DNA of 64,000 nt from Candidatus Fraserbacteria bacterium. Lineage in GTDB: Bacteria > Bipolaricaulota > Bipolaricaulia > RBG-16-55-9 > JAJCYT01. Shown here in pieces: positions 1-8,766 of this stretch; position 1 is the first letter of the stretch, and each line of letters starts with the position of its first letter. The DNA is taken from assembly GCA_029262795.1 (NCBI GenBank), contig JAJCYT010000009.1:25962-89961 (forward strand). Direction: 5' to 3'. The position numbers and the translations under genes were made by a program. The notes below the pieces were generated by a model. It searched no databases. It was not told the DNA's origin and was given only the letters and a program-made list of their open reading frames with translations.

Positions 1-245
1 ATTCTGAATGAGGTGGAAACTTCACCAAACTGGACACTTACCGAACCGAAATCATATGTATTTGGACTTACCAAGAGAATGGGAGGAGGAGGCTCGGCGC
101 TTACTTCCACTTGCTGCAATTCTCGTGGTTCCTGTGAATTCGACTTGAAAATACTGTATCCAACTGCGGCTGTGCCCAACAAAACTACTACTGAAATGAT
201 CCAAATTCGCGTAAATCTTGAAGAGATACCTCTATTATTGTTCAT
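1..245 (-). CDS. DUF1573-like exported protein, 3' part outside window
   Basis: The reading frame is open from a start at 245 to the window edge, so only about 81 N-terminal residues are visible. After a short basic start comes one membrane or signal segment (IWIISVVVLLGTAAVGYSIF), then a linker rich in Glu and Pro, then NTYDFGSVSVQFGEVSTSF. That is the characteristic opening of DUF1573 Ig-like domains (YDFG-x-V-x(4)-GEV). A second ATG six bases upstream abuts the AAGGAG; the chosen one has normal spacing. It probably sits on the cell surface or in the envelope. The partner ligand is unknown. The rest of the gene would be needed to exclude another Ig-like family. Confidence 0.7.
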   Translation of the reverse strand, partial: MNNNRGISSRFTRIWIISVVVLLGTAAVGYSIFKSNSQEPRELQQVEVSAEPPPPILLVSPNTYDFGSVSVQFGEVSTSFR

Positions 246-353
246 TGTCATCTCCTTAAATCAGATAAAGAATCTGTTCAAAAGCTCAGATCAAAATTGA
301 ATTATGTTTAAATTCAACGAATTTCAACTGATGAGTCTCTTTTGACATTAGAA

Positions 354-671
354 TCAGTCAGGAGGATGCCAGTGGAAGGAAAGGTTCGAAGGGGTAAAAA
401 TAGACTCAATTACAGGCCCAAATATAATAGAGCCAATATCGGCGAATGAAACATGTGGCTTTAAAATTGCAGTTCCGCAATCGGAACAATTGGAAGCTGC
501 ACAATCGATGATTGCGTTTTCTAATATACAGGTAGTTGTTGGTTGAGTTTCTCCTTCTTGGCTATAAACAAGTGGGGGATGAGCTGGAGCAGATGTGCAC
601 AGCACAGATGTTGCCTCTACAGATAAGAAAACTCCTATCAAACTTGTCAAGGTCAATATCCATGTGTGCAT
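354..671 (-). CDS. small secreted Cys/His protein ending in HPPD
   Basis: I do not recognise a named family. The start at 671 is preceded by TTGGAG at good spacing; a longer form would start at a TTG. The protein has a hydrophobic signal segment (residues about 3-20), then scattered Cys (a C-x(3)-C-S-D-C cluster in the middle) and a C-terminus ending WHPPD. The protein at 17420-17725 has the same plan: signal peptide, paired Cys (DSCSSSDCC) and an end in RHPPD. Two other small proteins in the window also end in a PP motif. The location in a copper island suggests a periplasmic metal-binding or metal-handling role, but this is inference only. Confidence 0.6.
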   Translation of the reverse strand: MHTWILTLTSLIGVFLSVEATSVLCTSAPAHPPLVYSQEGETQPTTTCILENAIIDCAASNCSDCGTAILKPHVSFADIGSIIFGPVIESIFTPSNLSFHWHPPD

Positions 672-766
672 AATTATCATCTCCAAAAAGCTAGCAATTC
701 ATTTTACTGCTATTTATAGGCCCACTTGATGATTAAGATCATGATCAACATAAGTTTTTTTCATTA

Positions 767-2140
767 TTAAGACCCTTTTATTGGCAAGGAAAACGTAAAG
801 CAGGTGCCAATACCTTCCTCACTATTAACCCAAATTGCGCCACCATGGGCCTCAATGAGATTCTTAATAATGGCTAAGCCGAGTCCTGACCCCCCACTCT
901 TACGATCTCGTGAGCTGTCCGCACGCCAAAAGCGTTCAAATACGTTAGACAAGTCTTCTTTTCGTATCCCTAGTCCCGTATCCAAAATGCTGACTTGAAC
1001 GCTTTGAGACATGCACTCAGCGCGGATGGTAATCTTTCCCCCCGCAGGCGTATATCGGAGCGCATTGCTTAATAAGTTAATCAAGATCTGAACAACGCGA
1101 TCTGAATCCACAAAAAGCGGAGGTAATTCTACTTCTATCTCTCGGCACAACGAAATCCGTTGCTGCTCAAAAAGGGGATGCAAATGCTTCAAGGCTCGAT
1201 CAATGAGTGGTTCAATGCTTTGTAATTGGCTGTTTAAATACAGTTCTCCCGCTTCGGCCAAGGATAGATCTCTTAAGTCATTGACTAGACGGCTGAGCAA
1301 TACACATTCATCATGAAGGGAGGAAAAGAATTTTGGCTCTGGTTCAAAAACGCCCTCACGAAGCCCTTGAAGGTTGCCTTGAAGGACGGTCAAAGGTGTC
1401 CTCAGTTCATGAGCGATATCAGCAATCATGCGTTGCCGGAGTGCCTCAGAACGATGAAGTTTTTGTGCCATAGTATTAAAATCTTTTCCCAATTGACCGA
1501 TCACATCTTTGGAATGGATTTCCACTTGATGTTCCCATTTCCCTGCTGTGATCTCGCGTGTAGCAGAACTCAATTGTCTTAGAGGGCGTGTCATCTGGCG
1601 GATGATTAAGAATCCAATAATTAGAGCAATGCCTGCCGCCGCCACCCCTGCCAGCAAAATGGAACGTTGAATGGCATTTAAGAAACTTATTTCCAATAAG
1701 GGGGGTGTGCTTACGCCTAAAGCAGCAAACAGCGTTCCCACACGCCTGCCACCCAACATGATTGGCGCACCTCGGTTCAACAGCGTGGGAGCTAACACCT
1801 GGCCAAAGTATTGAGAGTCGTAAGGTCCCAACACTTCACCTGTTGCATCTGCCAGCACCAAATGCTCCCCTAAGGGACCGTGAGCGCTGTTCATAGCGGT
1901 TAGTAATTTTTCTACTTCTTGCCAGTTGCCGTTTTGTTCAAAATAGTAGGCAAAAAAGGGTGCCATTCCTTGAGCATGAATAATGCTGGTTTGATTGCTG
2001 TAATCTTGAAAAGTGGCAACCATCGTCCCTTGAAGCAGGATGTAAACAACGATGATGCCAATCATAATGATGGCAATAAATGCGCCGGCCAATTTTAAAG
2101 CAAAAGGCATGCGCTGGTCGATCTTTTTTGCCCAATTCAT
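767..2140 (-). CDS. membrane sensor histidine kinase (BaeS/CusS type)
   Basis: This is a two-component sensor of about 457 residues. There is a transmembrane helix near residues 17-37, an extracytoplasmic sensing region of about 120 residues, and a second helix near 160-180. A HAMP linker follows. The dimerisation/phosphoacceptor box is IADIAHELRTPL with the phosphorylated His near 244. The ATPase domain has the N box INLLSNALRYTP, the G1 box DTGLGI and the G2 box GGSGLGLAI. The start at 2140 follows GGAG; an upstream GTG-rich extension would overlap the regulator gene. It lies 25 bp downstream of the OmpR-type regulator and is surely its partner. The genomic setting points to metal (copper) or envelope stress as the signal; that part is inferred. 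Confidence 0.93.
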   Translation of the reverse strand: MNWAKKIDQRMPFALKLAGAFIAIIMIGIIVVYILLQGTMVATFQDYSNQTSIIHAQGMAPFFAYYFEQNGNWQEVEKLLTAMNSAHGPLGEHLVLADATGEVLGPYDSQYFGQVLAPTLLNRGAPIMLGGRRVGTLFAALGVSTPPLLEISFLNAIQRSILLAGVAAAGIALIIGFLIIRQMTRPLRQLSSATREITAGKWEHQVEIHSKDVIGQLGKDFNTMAQKLHRSEALRQRMIADIAHELRTPLTVLQGNLQGLREGVFEPEPKFFSSLHDECVLLSRLVNDLRDLSLAEAGELYLNSQLQSIEPLIDRALKHLHPLFEQQRISLCREIEVELPPLFVDSDRVVQILINLLSNALRYTPAGGKITIRAECMSQSVQVSILDTGLGIRKEDLSNVFERFWRADSSRDRKSGGSGLGLAIIKNLIEAHGGAIWVNSEEGIGTCFTFSLPIKGS

Positions 2141-2165
2141 AAGCCATTTTCTCCGAATCTGGACC

Positions 2166-2852
2166 TCATTCACTTGGTTTGGCAAACTTATAACCAACAC
2201 CATAAACGGTCAGAACATATTTTGGATTCTGAGGGTCTTCTTCAATTTTTTTGCGCAGGTTTTTGATGTGAGTGTCTACCGTGCGCTCTAAGGCAGCATA
2301 GGTGGTTCCCTCCAACAATTCTAACAACTGTGATCTGGTGAAAACGCGTCCAGGATGACGTGCCAACTCTGCCAGCAGTTTAAATTCCAATGGAGTGAAT
2401 TCAACAAGCATGCCTACCAGCTTGACCTCATGGCTGTCTAAATCAATACGGAGTTTACCGATTTCAATGACGTGTGTTTGAAACGTTTCCTGGGTGCGGC
2501 GCAATACAGCACGTACGCGAGCGATCAACTCACGTGCATCAAAGGGTTTGGGAACGTAATCATCTGCGCCAAGTTCCAGCCCCAATACCCGATCCATTGC
2601 ATCCGTGCGTGCGGTGAGCATGATAATTGGGGTATCAGAGGTTTTGCGAATCGCACGAGCGACATCAAATCCATCTATTTCGGGTAGCATCAAATCGAGT
2701 ATCACGAGCGCAGGCTGTTCAGTTTTAAATCGTTCTAAGGCTGCTTTGCCGTCAAAAGCCTCGATGACGACATAACCAGCTTGACGTAAATAGCCGCGTA
2801 TCATTTCAACAATTTTGGGTTCATCGTCCACAACAAGAATCTTATGTGCCAT
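2166..2852 (-). CDS. OmpR/PhoB-family response regulator
   Basis: A 228-residue regulator with an N-terminal receiver and a C-terminal winged helix. The receiver shows the acidic pair VVDDE, the phosphoacceptor Asp in VILDLMLP (about residue 53), the Thr in MLTART and the Lys in VPKPF. The effector domain has the typical LTPLEFKLL-like stretch (here FTPLEFKLLAEL) and ends with VYGVGYKF. The start at 2852 follows GAGG with 6-base spacing. It is cotranscribed with the kinase gene downstream. Members of this family bind 11-bp direct repeats. Four such repeats occur upstream of minus-strand genes in this island (about 7.2, 9.8, 14.7 and 16.6 kb), making this protein their best candidate activator. 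Confidence 0.95.
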   Translation of the reverse strand: MAHKILVVDDEPKIVEMIRGYLRQAGYVVIEAFDGKAALERFKTEQPALVILDLMLPEIDGFDVARAIRKTSDTPIIMLTARTDAMDRVLGLELGADDYVPKPFDARELIARVRAVLRRTQETFQTHVIEIGKLRIDLDSHEVKLVGMLVEFTPLEFKLLAELARHPGRVFTRSQLLELLEGTTYAALERTVDTHIKNLRKKIEEDPQNPKYVLTVYGVGYKFAKPSE

Positions 2853-2916
2853 GGTGTTCCTCAATAATCTCTATCATACTCATTTCTCCGTGACAGTGAA
2901 CAGTGGACCATGTGAG

Positions 2917-3735
2917 TTATTGGCCTAGATTTTCTGGGTTAAACACATCATCTGAAATGTCTCCTTGATTGTAGCGAGGGTCCAAAAACTCAAAGGTGCT
3001 GGTCCGGCCTGTTTCAATATTCTCCGCTTGAGAAATCAACCTTGTCGAAATGCCATCAATGATTTCAATACGCTTACTGGTAAACAACTTAATCATGGTG
3101 TCAAAATCATCGTATAGTTCCATGCGCAGCGAAAGGAAGGTGGCTTGATCCACAGATGTTATTCGATAGGCAAATCCAGCGATTTCAGGATCATGGGGGA
3201 TGCTTTTGATCACCCAAACGCTACGATTATCTACGGTGTCTTCCGATAGCAACTCATGCGTATCCAAATCAGGCTCGCGGTCAATTAATTCTTCAAATGT
3301 AAATTCACTGCCAAATAATGGTGTGCGAAAATTCTCAGGCACCACCTTTTTGGCTGAACCGATGGCGGGCAGGAATAACCAGATGTCGTCTTCCACGGGA
3401 AAATCCTGTTCGTGGACAAGCACTGCCAACCCCTTGGTGTCTTCGGGTTCAGTGACAGTGGCAAGCACATTGTATCGGGTTTTTCCGGCTTCCTGGCTTC
3501 CGGGCACAGTTTTGACCACAAGCTCCATATTCATTTCTGAGCTATTTCCCTGAGCATCAATTGAGATCAATCGCACCGCACTTTGAAAATCATCACCTTG
3601 TTCACGAGCATTACTTTGATTCATGATTTGCTCGGCATCCAATTCTTGAGATTGAGACGCATGAGTGGCAAATAAAATCAAAATGGTCCACATGACCACC
3701 AGTGAAATCTTGTAGTGTTTATGAATGTTCATCAT
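2917..3735 (-). CDS. outer membrane lipoprotein-sorting (LolA-like) protein
   Basis: A 272-residue exported protein with a signal peptide (about residues 10-30). It is built of long beta-strand segments with the hallmarks of the LolA-like family that accompanies MMPL exporters: an N-terminal helix with D-x-E-Q-I-M, a DDIWLFLPAIGSAKKV segment, and a central ELIDREPD region. It binds or carries a hydrophobic molecule outside the membrane; the cargo is unknown. The stop lies 37 bp beyond the exporter gene, so the two are one operon. Two adjacent ATGs are possible starts after AAGGAG; the second has the better spacing, so the protein may be one residue shorter. Confidence 0.85.
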   Translation of the reverse strand: MMNIHKHYKISLVVMWTILILFATHASQSQELDAEQIMNQSNAREQGDDFQSAVRLISIDAQGNSSEMNMELVVKTVPGSQEAGKTRYNVLATVTEPEDTKGLAVLVHEQDFPVEDDIWLFLPAIGSAKKVVPENFRTPLFGSEFTFEELIDREPDLDTHELLSEDTVDNRSVWVIKSIPHDPEIAGFAYRITSVDQATFLSLRMELYDDFDTMIKLFTSKRIEIIDGISTRLISQAENIETGRTSTFEFLDPRYNQGDISDDVFNPENLGQ

Positions 3736-3771
3736 GTACTCCTTTTTATTGTTTTCTAATATTTCAACCGT

Positions 3772-6111
3772 TCAGGTTGTAGCTTCTTGGTTCAAAGATA
3801 TCTGCTTGGTTAACAATTGACGGTGGAATAATTGGATCAATGCAGGTAATAAGACCAACGTACTCAGCGAACTGAGAATCATGATGGCTGCAATAAATAA
3901 TCCTACCGTGATATAAGGTGTCAGCGGGGCGAACCATAGCACAATAAATCCCATAAACAAAATGATGGCATTCCGTACAATGGCCTTGCCGGGACCGAAC
4001 ATGGTCCATTGAATGGACTGATGGATATCTTGATTTTCTGCAACACGTTGGCGAAATCGCTCTACAAAATGAATGGCAAAATCCACCGCCATGCCCAATG
4101 ACAAAGCGGAGATTACCTCAATGGGCATAGTAAAATCTATCCTGAATAAGCCTAACAACCCATAGCTCACCAAAATTGTGAATCCAAGCGGAAGAATTGC
4201 AACAAGCCCCCAGCGCCAAGATCGGAAGTTCAACATCAGCAACAGCAAAACCGCCCCGAATGCGGTGAGCAGAGACCCACTCATGCCTTCAAACATGGCC
4301 ACATTCCAGCGGTCATTGAAATAACCTGGTCCCGCGAAGCTGAACGAAATGCCCGGCAGAGGATTTTCATCCAGGTAGGTGTTCATTAATTGAGCTACAT
4401 CACTCATGGCTGCTGAACCATTGTCTTTGAGTTGCACAATTAAGTTGGTCTGATTGAAATTTGTGATATTGACAAAGTCTTGCAAATCTGAAGGCGCAGA
4501 CGATGACGAGGATAAAAACAGCAATAACAGTTGCGCCACAGCGTCGCGAGAGTTTGGAATGGCATTGAACTGGGGGTCACGTTCGTTCCAGATGAAGTTG
4601 ATACGCTTCACCACATCGACCAGGGAAGTGGTCTTTCCTACCCGTGAATCGCGCTCTGCATACCTTTGCATACCTTCCAAATACCGAAGCACTTCTGGGC
4701 GTTTAAAGTCCCCTTCTTCTCCTTTTGCAACCACGTAGGCTAATGAAGTGCCACCCAAGCGTTCATTCAGAACTTCTGTTGCCTGACGGACAGCCTCACC
4801 TGGTTTGAACCACCAAACAGGGCTGTCATTGAGGCGAATCTGGCTTAACCCATAAGCGGACAGCACACCCAACAAAAGGCCGATGACTAGAATGGGTTTG
4901 GCGTATTTCAAAGACCAGGACCCTAGAGTGCTCATCCATGTTGAAAAAGTCCCTTGGTCTTGATGGATCGCGTTGGCTTTACGTTGCCCCTGCAGCTTAC
5001 TTTCATTGAGAAGCATGATTAGTGCAGGCAGCATGGTGATGGTCAACAACCATGCGGAGCCGATACCAAAGGCAACGAACAATCCAAAAACTTGAACCGG
5101 AGGGATAGGGGTAAAGGCTAGTGAAGCAAAACCCATCATGGTGGTCAGGGATGTATATAGAAGTGGCAACTTCAGTTCCATCATCACATCTAGGAGCGCT
5201 TGTCGCTTGTTCGAATGATATATTCGGTTGCGAAATTCACTAAGGATATGAATTCCATCCACAACACCGATGCTCATCAGAAATACGGGTGCCATGGAAG
5301 CCATGATGTGAACTGGCAACCTCAACCAAACCATGAGCCCCATGGTCCACAAAACACTCACCAGGGCGATCAGTAATGGTCCTGTGATTAGGCCAAGTCG
5401 ACGAAACATCAGCCATAACCCGATAAAGATGACAAGGCCTACTAAAGGTGAAAGGATCGCCATCTGCTGGAACATGAGAACGCCAAACACGTCTTCTGCA
5501 ACACGCTGCCCCCCAATATAAAAATGATCTGAACCAGAATCTTCCTCGCGGATGAATTGTTGAAGTTGGTCTACCAGTGGTTTGGCATCGACATCATCTG
5601 GAATCGGGAGGTAAATGGCAGCTGCGGTTCGATCAATCGAGATCAGCAGGTTTTCAAAAAGAGGATTGCCTGCCACCATGGATTCAAGGGTTTCAATTTG
5701 TTCAGTTGTTGGCTCAGTACCGCGTAGTAACCGTTGTTGCACCAGTGATTCCCCACGAATTTGAAGGTCTTTGCTGGTCGCAAAACTGTAGATATTGCGC
5801 CGGACAATACCAGGCAGCTTCAATGCTTTTGCTGAAATTCTCTGAAGCTTACCAAGCGTTTCAGGATTGAGCACGCCTTTTGAATCGGATTCATTCACAA
5901 CCCCAACCACAATGGGGTCCTGCAAATCAAATTGGCGTTCGACTTCATCATTGAGTAATCTGATCGGTGCATTTTCTGGCAGCATATGGTCAGCTTTGGT
6001 ATCGGTTTGAATCCACGGCAGGCTAACAGCCAGAGCCACTGTGACTAAAGCGATCACTCCGAGTACCCATTTATGGTGGTCCAGAATTAGTTCAATAAGG
6101 TTTCGATACAT
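3772..6111 (-). CDS. MMPL/RND-superfamily exporter
   Basis: This 779-residue protein shows the two-fold RND architecture. There is one TM helix at the N-terminus (about 16-32), an extracytoplasmic loop of about 170 residues, then five closely spaced helices, and the same plan again in the second half. The SIGVVDGIHIL and LSLGMAVDFAIHFVERF segments (G-x-x-x-D in TM4 and TM10) carry the acidic residues used for proton coupling in this superfamily. It is a proton-driven exporter of lipids, hydrophobic compounds or cell-envelope components. Its downstream LolA-like neighbour supports an envelope-lipid cargo rather than metal efflux. No membrane-fusion protein or TolC-type gene is beside it. Confidence 0.93.
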   Translation of the reverse strand: MYRNLIELILDHHKWVLGVIALVTVALAVSLPWIQTDTKADHMLPENAPIRLLNDEVERQFDLQDPIVVGVVNESDSKGVLNPETLGKLQRISAKALKLPGIVRRNIYSFATSKDLQIRGESLVQQRLLRGTEPTTEQIETLESMVAGNPLFENLLISIDRTAAAIYLPIPDDVDAKPLVDQLQQFIREEDSGSDHFYIGGQRVAEDVFGVLMFQQMAILSPLVGLVIFIGLWLMFRRLGLITGPLLIALVSVLWTMGLMVWLRLPVHIMASMAPVFLMSIGVVDGIHILSEFRNRIYHSNKRQALLDVMMELKLPLLYTSLTTMMGFASLAFTPIPPVQVFGLFVAFGIGSAWLLTITMLPALIMLLNESKLQGQRKANAIHQDQGTFSTWMSTLGSWSLKYAKPILVIGLLLGVLSAYGLSQIRLNDSPVWWFKPGEAVRQATEVLNERLGGTSLAYVVAKGEEGDFKRPEVLRYLEGMQRYAERDSRVGKTTSLVDVVKRINFIWNERDPQFNAIPNSRDAVAQLLLLFLSSSSSAPSDLQDFVNITNFNQTNLIVQLKDNGSAAMSDVAQLMNTYLDENPLPGISFSFAGPGYFNDRWNVAMFEGMSGSLLTAFGAVLLLLMLNFRSWRWGLVAILPLGFTILVSYGLLGLFRIDFTMPIEVISALSLGMAVDFAIHFVERFRQRVAENQDIHQSIQWTMFGPGKAIVRNAIILFMGFIVLWFAPLTPYITVGLFIAAIMILSSLSTLVLLPALIQLFHRQLLTKQISLNQEATT

Positions 6112-6213
6112 AAATAATTCCGTTCTACAAGTGCTTCATCAAACCATGAAGGCTTTTCGGAAACCATTGTTCACCTTGATGTCACATCAATGATGGTCCG
6201 GATTTATTCCTTC

Positions 6214-6861
6214 TCATTTTCGCATATCTAAGAATGCTCCATGCCAACTGTGAACCCATACCCGGCCATCGTGACCATTGACACTCAGCATGCCGATGGG
6301 GTTATCACCCTTTAATGTATGTAATGTGTAATAACCATTAAAACGCTCCGCTTGTTCAGCCACTTGAGTTCCCGACAAAATCTGATCCAAATATTGTTGT
6401 GCAATTTGAATTGCTTGTTCAGGGCCAATACCCATATCGTTGCCAGCCTGATCCTGTCCAAAGAATTGTTGCATAAAACCCATTTTCATGTGACCATATT
6501 TGTTGTTCCACATCATGTTGGGACCAGGTTCTGGCACGACCTGTCCATTGATAGGATCCACAAGGAGTTCAAAAGCATACATCCCTGTGTCTCGTTCTTT
6601 AATAGCTGCATAAAAATGGTTGTCAAACTGCATTAACTCAGACAGGGTCAAATTTTCATCATCTAATCGGTCCAGATAAGCTACCACTGCATCAAGTGCT
6701 TGATCCATTGACATAGAGCTTTCAACACCCTTAGGGGCTGGGACAAATTCTGCTGAAAATCCCCCTAGCATCATTGGGCCGGACATGGTCGCCCAAGCGA
6801 TCCAGAAGATTAAACCTATCAGCAAAAATCCTGCGATCAATGACCAAACATTTCGCTTCAA
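6214..6861 (-). CDS. membrane-anchored PepSY-like protein, paralogue of 17992-18612
   Basis: The start is TTG at 6861, set by GAGG and by the stop of the preceding gene at 6863. The only nearby ATG runs straight into a stop. One N-terminal membrane helix (about 6-27) is followed by a Met-rich exported region. Two conserved blocks are shared with the lipoprotein at 17992-18612: LMQFDNHFY followed by PEPGPNMMWNNKYG, and YYTLHTL followed by GMLSVNGHDGRVWVHSWHG. Their layout (an acidic helix, then strand pairs) is PepSY-like, but I cannot assign it firmly. It may bind metal through Met and His. It follows the small membrane protein at 6863 by one base and is cotranscribed with it. Confidence 0.72.
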   Translation of the reverse strand: MKRNVWSLIAGFLLIGLIFWIAWATMSGPMMLGGFSAEFVPAPKGVESSMSMDQALDAVVAYLDRLDDENLTLSELMQFDNHFYAAIKERDTGMYAFELLVDPINGQVVPEPGPNMMWNNKYGHMKMGFMQQFFGQDQAGNDMGIGPEQAIQIAQQYLDQILSGTQVAEQAERFNGYYTLHTLKGDNPIGMLSVNGHDGRVWVHSWHGAFLDMRK

Positions 6862-6862
6862 G

Positions 6863-7153
6863 TCATCCTCTTTTTTCGTTGTTTTCCTGTCGAGCCAAGA
6901 GGGGAGTGTTATTTATTCTGATCAAGGCCGCGATTCCAACTATGAGGAAGGTTACAACGAGAAGGGGAAATATCCACATCCAGCCTCCAGCCATGCCCCA
7001 GTGGCTCCAACCATCCATAAGGCCATTGAACCCCGATGCCGTTTCTTCTCCATTGTGTGCATAGACTGGAATTGAAGTCATTAAGACTGAAATTGCCCAC
7101 ACAAGATGTTTGCTAATTTGTTTTGTCAGGTTTGTAATGCTGATGATTTTCAT
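6863..7153 (-). CDS. small Trp/Gly-rich membrane protein
   Basis: A 96-residue protein starting at 7153, fixed by AAAGGAG seven bases upstream. It has a signal or TM segment near residues 15-33, a short exported stretch with HNGEE and GWSHWGMAGGWMW, and a second TM helix (IFPLLVVTFLIVGIAALI) ending in a basic cytoplasmic tail. Small membrane proteins of this shape (SHOCT-less DUF-type) are common beside copper and heavy-metal genes. The His, Met and Trp in the short loop could contact a metal; this is inference. The gene is the first of a unit with 6214-6861 and has its own 11-bp-repeat promoter at 7215-7236. Confidence 0.7.
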   Translation of the reverse strand: MKIISITNLTKQISKHLVWAISVLMTSIPVYAHNGEETASGFNGLMDGWSHWGMAGGWMWIFPLLVVTFLIVGIAALIRINNTPLLARQENNEKRG

Positions 7154-7214
7154 AACATACTCCTTTAGAAATGTATTACGATACAAGCTTACAAACCCAG
7201 TAAGGAATACATTA

Positions 7215-7236
7215 GGAGAACTTATGGAGATCCTAT
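7215..7236 (-). promoter_or_regulatory. 11-bp direct-repeat operator, copy 1
   Basis: Read on the minus strand, two tandem 11-bp units occur: ATAGGATCTCC then ATAAGTTCTCC. The downstream side continues in phase with a weaker unit ending ATTCC. About 23 bases past the second unit is a possible -10 (TAAGCT). The spacing matches OmpR/PhoB-type response regulator sites. The gene served begins at 7153. Three further copies lie upstream of 9759, 14538 and 16411. Confidence 0.7.
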
Positions 7237-7286
7237 GAAGGGAAATAAGAAAGTTGTGGGAATTCTTGCAAAAGAATTTGGCAGTC

Positions 7287-7484
7287 TTAGTTCTTGCCAA
7301 CCAAAGCTTGAGAAAGAACCACATTGCCCAAAAAGATTAAGTTGATAATCACCAGAATGAACCCTAATAAAGAAATCAATCCTCTTAATCTATCGGATCG
7401 CATTGATACGCCAGCGCCAATCATAAAGAACCCAGCTAGAAATAGTAACAGGCTGATTGATGTTTGGATCACATGAAGTTGCAT
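7287..7484 (-). CDS. small two-helix membrane protein
   Basis: A 65-residue protein. The start at 7484 is fixed by GGGGAGG six bases upstream. It has two hydrophobic helices (about residues 6-26 and 35-58) joined by a basic loop (SMRSDRLRG). I see no catalytic or metal motif and do not recognise a family. It stands alone between the unit starting at 7153 and a gap of about 330 bp. It could be a small subunit or regulator of a membrane complex. Confidence 0.6.
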   Translation of the reverse strand: MQLHVIQTSISLLLFLAGFFMIGAGVSMRSDRLRGLISLLGFILVIINLIFLGNVVLSQALVGKN

Positions 7485-7815
7485 ACAATACCTCCCCATT
7501 GTGAATGATGCGTCTGCTCATATTGGTTTATGAAATTTGATCAGCATGGCATGAAAAAAATGTTTCGTACAGTTGCTGGCCTCTTACTATGGAAGGATCA
7601 GCATTGGTGTTTTGTTCCAAACTGTTACTCTGAAAAAAGCCATTTGCTAAAGCGAATCCCACTAACCGACACCTAAGGATATGAAAATGCCCCGGTTCAA
7701 GATCTTAATATCTTCGCTGCTTACTAACCCTCGTTGTAGAGGAAAGACAGAGGAAGATTTCCGTACACCGAAAACACCTTCCTCTGTCTTATGAAACTAA
7801 CAAGGGGTATCAGGG
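7485..7815. other. intergenic region without a gene
   Basis: No reading frame with a plausible ribosome-binding site or protein composition is visible on either strand. The only clear structure is the hairpin at 7744-7790. Confidence 0.6.
7744..7790 (-). terminator. 13-bp perfect hairpin after the Met-rich gene
   Basis: The arms AAGACAGAGGAAG (7744-7756) and CTTCCTCTGTCTT (7778-7790) pair perfectly around a 21-base loop, 26 bp beyond the stop at 7816. There is no strong U-tract, so it may be a 3' stabiliser as much as an intrinsic terminator. Confidence 0.6.
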
Positions 7816-8673
7816 TCAATTAGCTAATTTTTCATTGATGGCTTTTTCCAGGAGATCTAAATGCCACAGCATTTCCCTGTTGATTGAGGTTACTGAGTTC
7901 ATCTGGTTCATTGGATTTTGCATTTGCTGCATCCCCATCATCCCCTGGGTGCCCATTGGCATTGCATTGTCCTGGTTTTGATGATGCTGGTTGTGATTTT
8001 GATTTTCCATCATGGCTGACTGGTCCATTTGTTGCATTTCCATCATTCCTTGGGTGCCCATTGGCATCGCATTGTTTTGACCTTCATGATGTTGACGAGT
8101 GTTTTGATTTTCTATCACCCTTTGCTGGTCCATGTGCTGATTGCCCATCATTTGCTGCATATGACCTTGCATCATCGATTGCATATTCATGCCAGAAGGC
8201 ATTTCCATAGGCATCGAAGATGCAGAGGGTGTCATCTGATGCATGCCTCGGAAGAAGGTTTCACCCTGGTGGTAACTTAATTGATCTTTAAGTTGAGTTA
8301 CGAACGCTTGGTGAGCTTGTTGCAAACCTGCCTGAGCTTGCTGAACTTGATCTTCAAAAGGCTGGAGGGCAGCTTGAAATTCTTCAGGTTCACCCTGCCA
8401 TTCAAGCAAAAATGCCTTGAGTTCTTGTTGGCGTTGGGGAACTATCTGTTGTGCCTCCCTCAAATTCGATAACAGATCCTGAATTTGAGTCAATTGTTCA
8501 TCAGTCAGTCCGGCCTCATTGATCAACTTGAGCAGTCGAATTTCCGTATCTAGCGACGCTTGAGACTCCATCGTCTGTGCAGTGGAGTCGTTTGGCTGAG
8601 CGATACTTATTTGGGTCAGAGATAGACCGAGCATCAAAAATCCAATGATAGAAATGACAATTACTTTCTTCAT
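7816..8673 (-). CDS. exported Met/Gln/His-rich protein with tandem repeat
   Basis: The start at 8673 follows TTGGAGG. A signal peptide ends near AQPND. Residues about 45-150 form a long helical region rich in Gln with an LTDEQLTQIQ segment reminiscent of Spy/CpxP-type periplasmic proteins. The next 100 residues are extremely rich in Met, Gln, Asn and His. They include a tandem repeat of about 36 residues, each unit containing an HH cluster and the string NAMPMGTQGMM. Such Met/His-rich stretches bind Cu(I) and Cu(II) in known periplasmic proteins such as CopA/PcoE types. A copper-sponge or chaperone role is likely. A C-terminal helix (REMLWHLDLLEKAI) closes the protein. It is cotranscribed with, or close behind, the beta-propeller gene. 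Confidence 0.75.
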   Translation of the reverse strand: MKKVIVISIIGFLMLGLSLTQISIAQPNDSTAQTMESQASLDTEIRLLKLINEAGLTDEQLTQIQDLLSNLREAQQIVPQRQQELKAFLLEWQGEPEEFQAALQPFEDQVQQAQAGLQQAHQAFVTQLKDQLSYHQGETFFRGMHQMTPSASSMPMEMPSGMNMQSMMQGHMQQMMGNQHMDQQRVIENQNTRQHHEGQNNAMPMGTQGMMEMQQMDQSAMMENQNHNQHHQNQDNAMPMGTQGMMGMQQMQNPMNQMNSVTSINREMLWHLDLLEKAINEKLAN

Positions 8674-8766
8674 GGAAACCTCCAAATTTGCTTCATGAAT
8701 CTTGTGCACTCACTGTGCCCTTCAATCACGAAGTCCATATGTTGTTTTGATGTAGATTCTATGGAG

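Noticed and set aside
7884..8280. Plus-strand frames rich in Ser, Cys and Pro opposite the Met-rich gene
   Set aside because: They are the antisense reading of a Met/Gln/His repeat and lack ribosome-binding sites.
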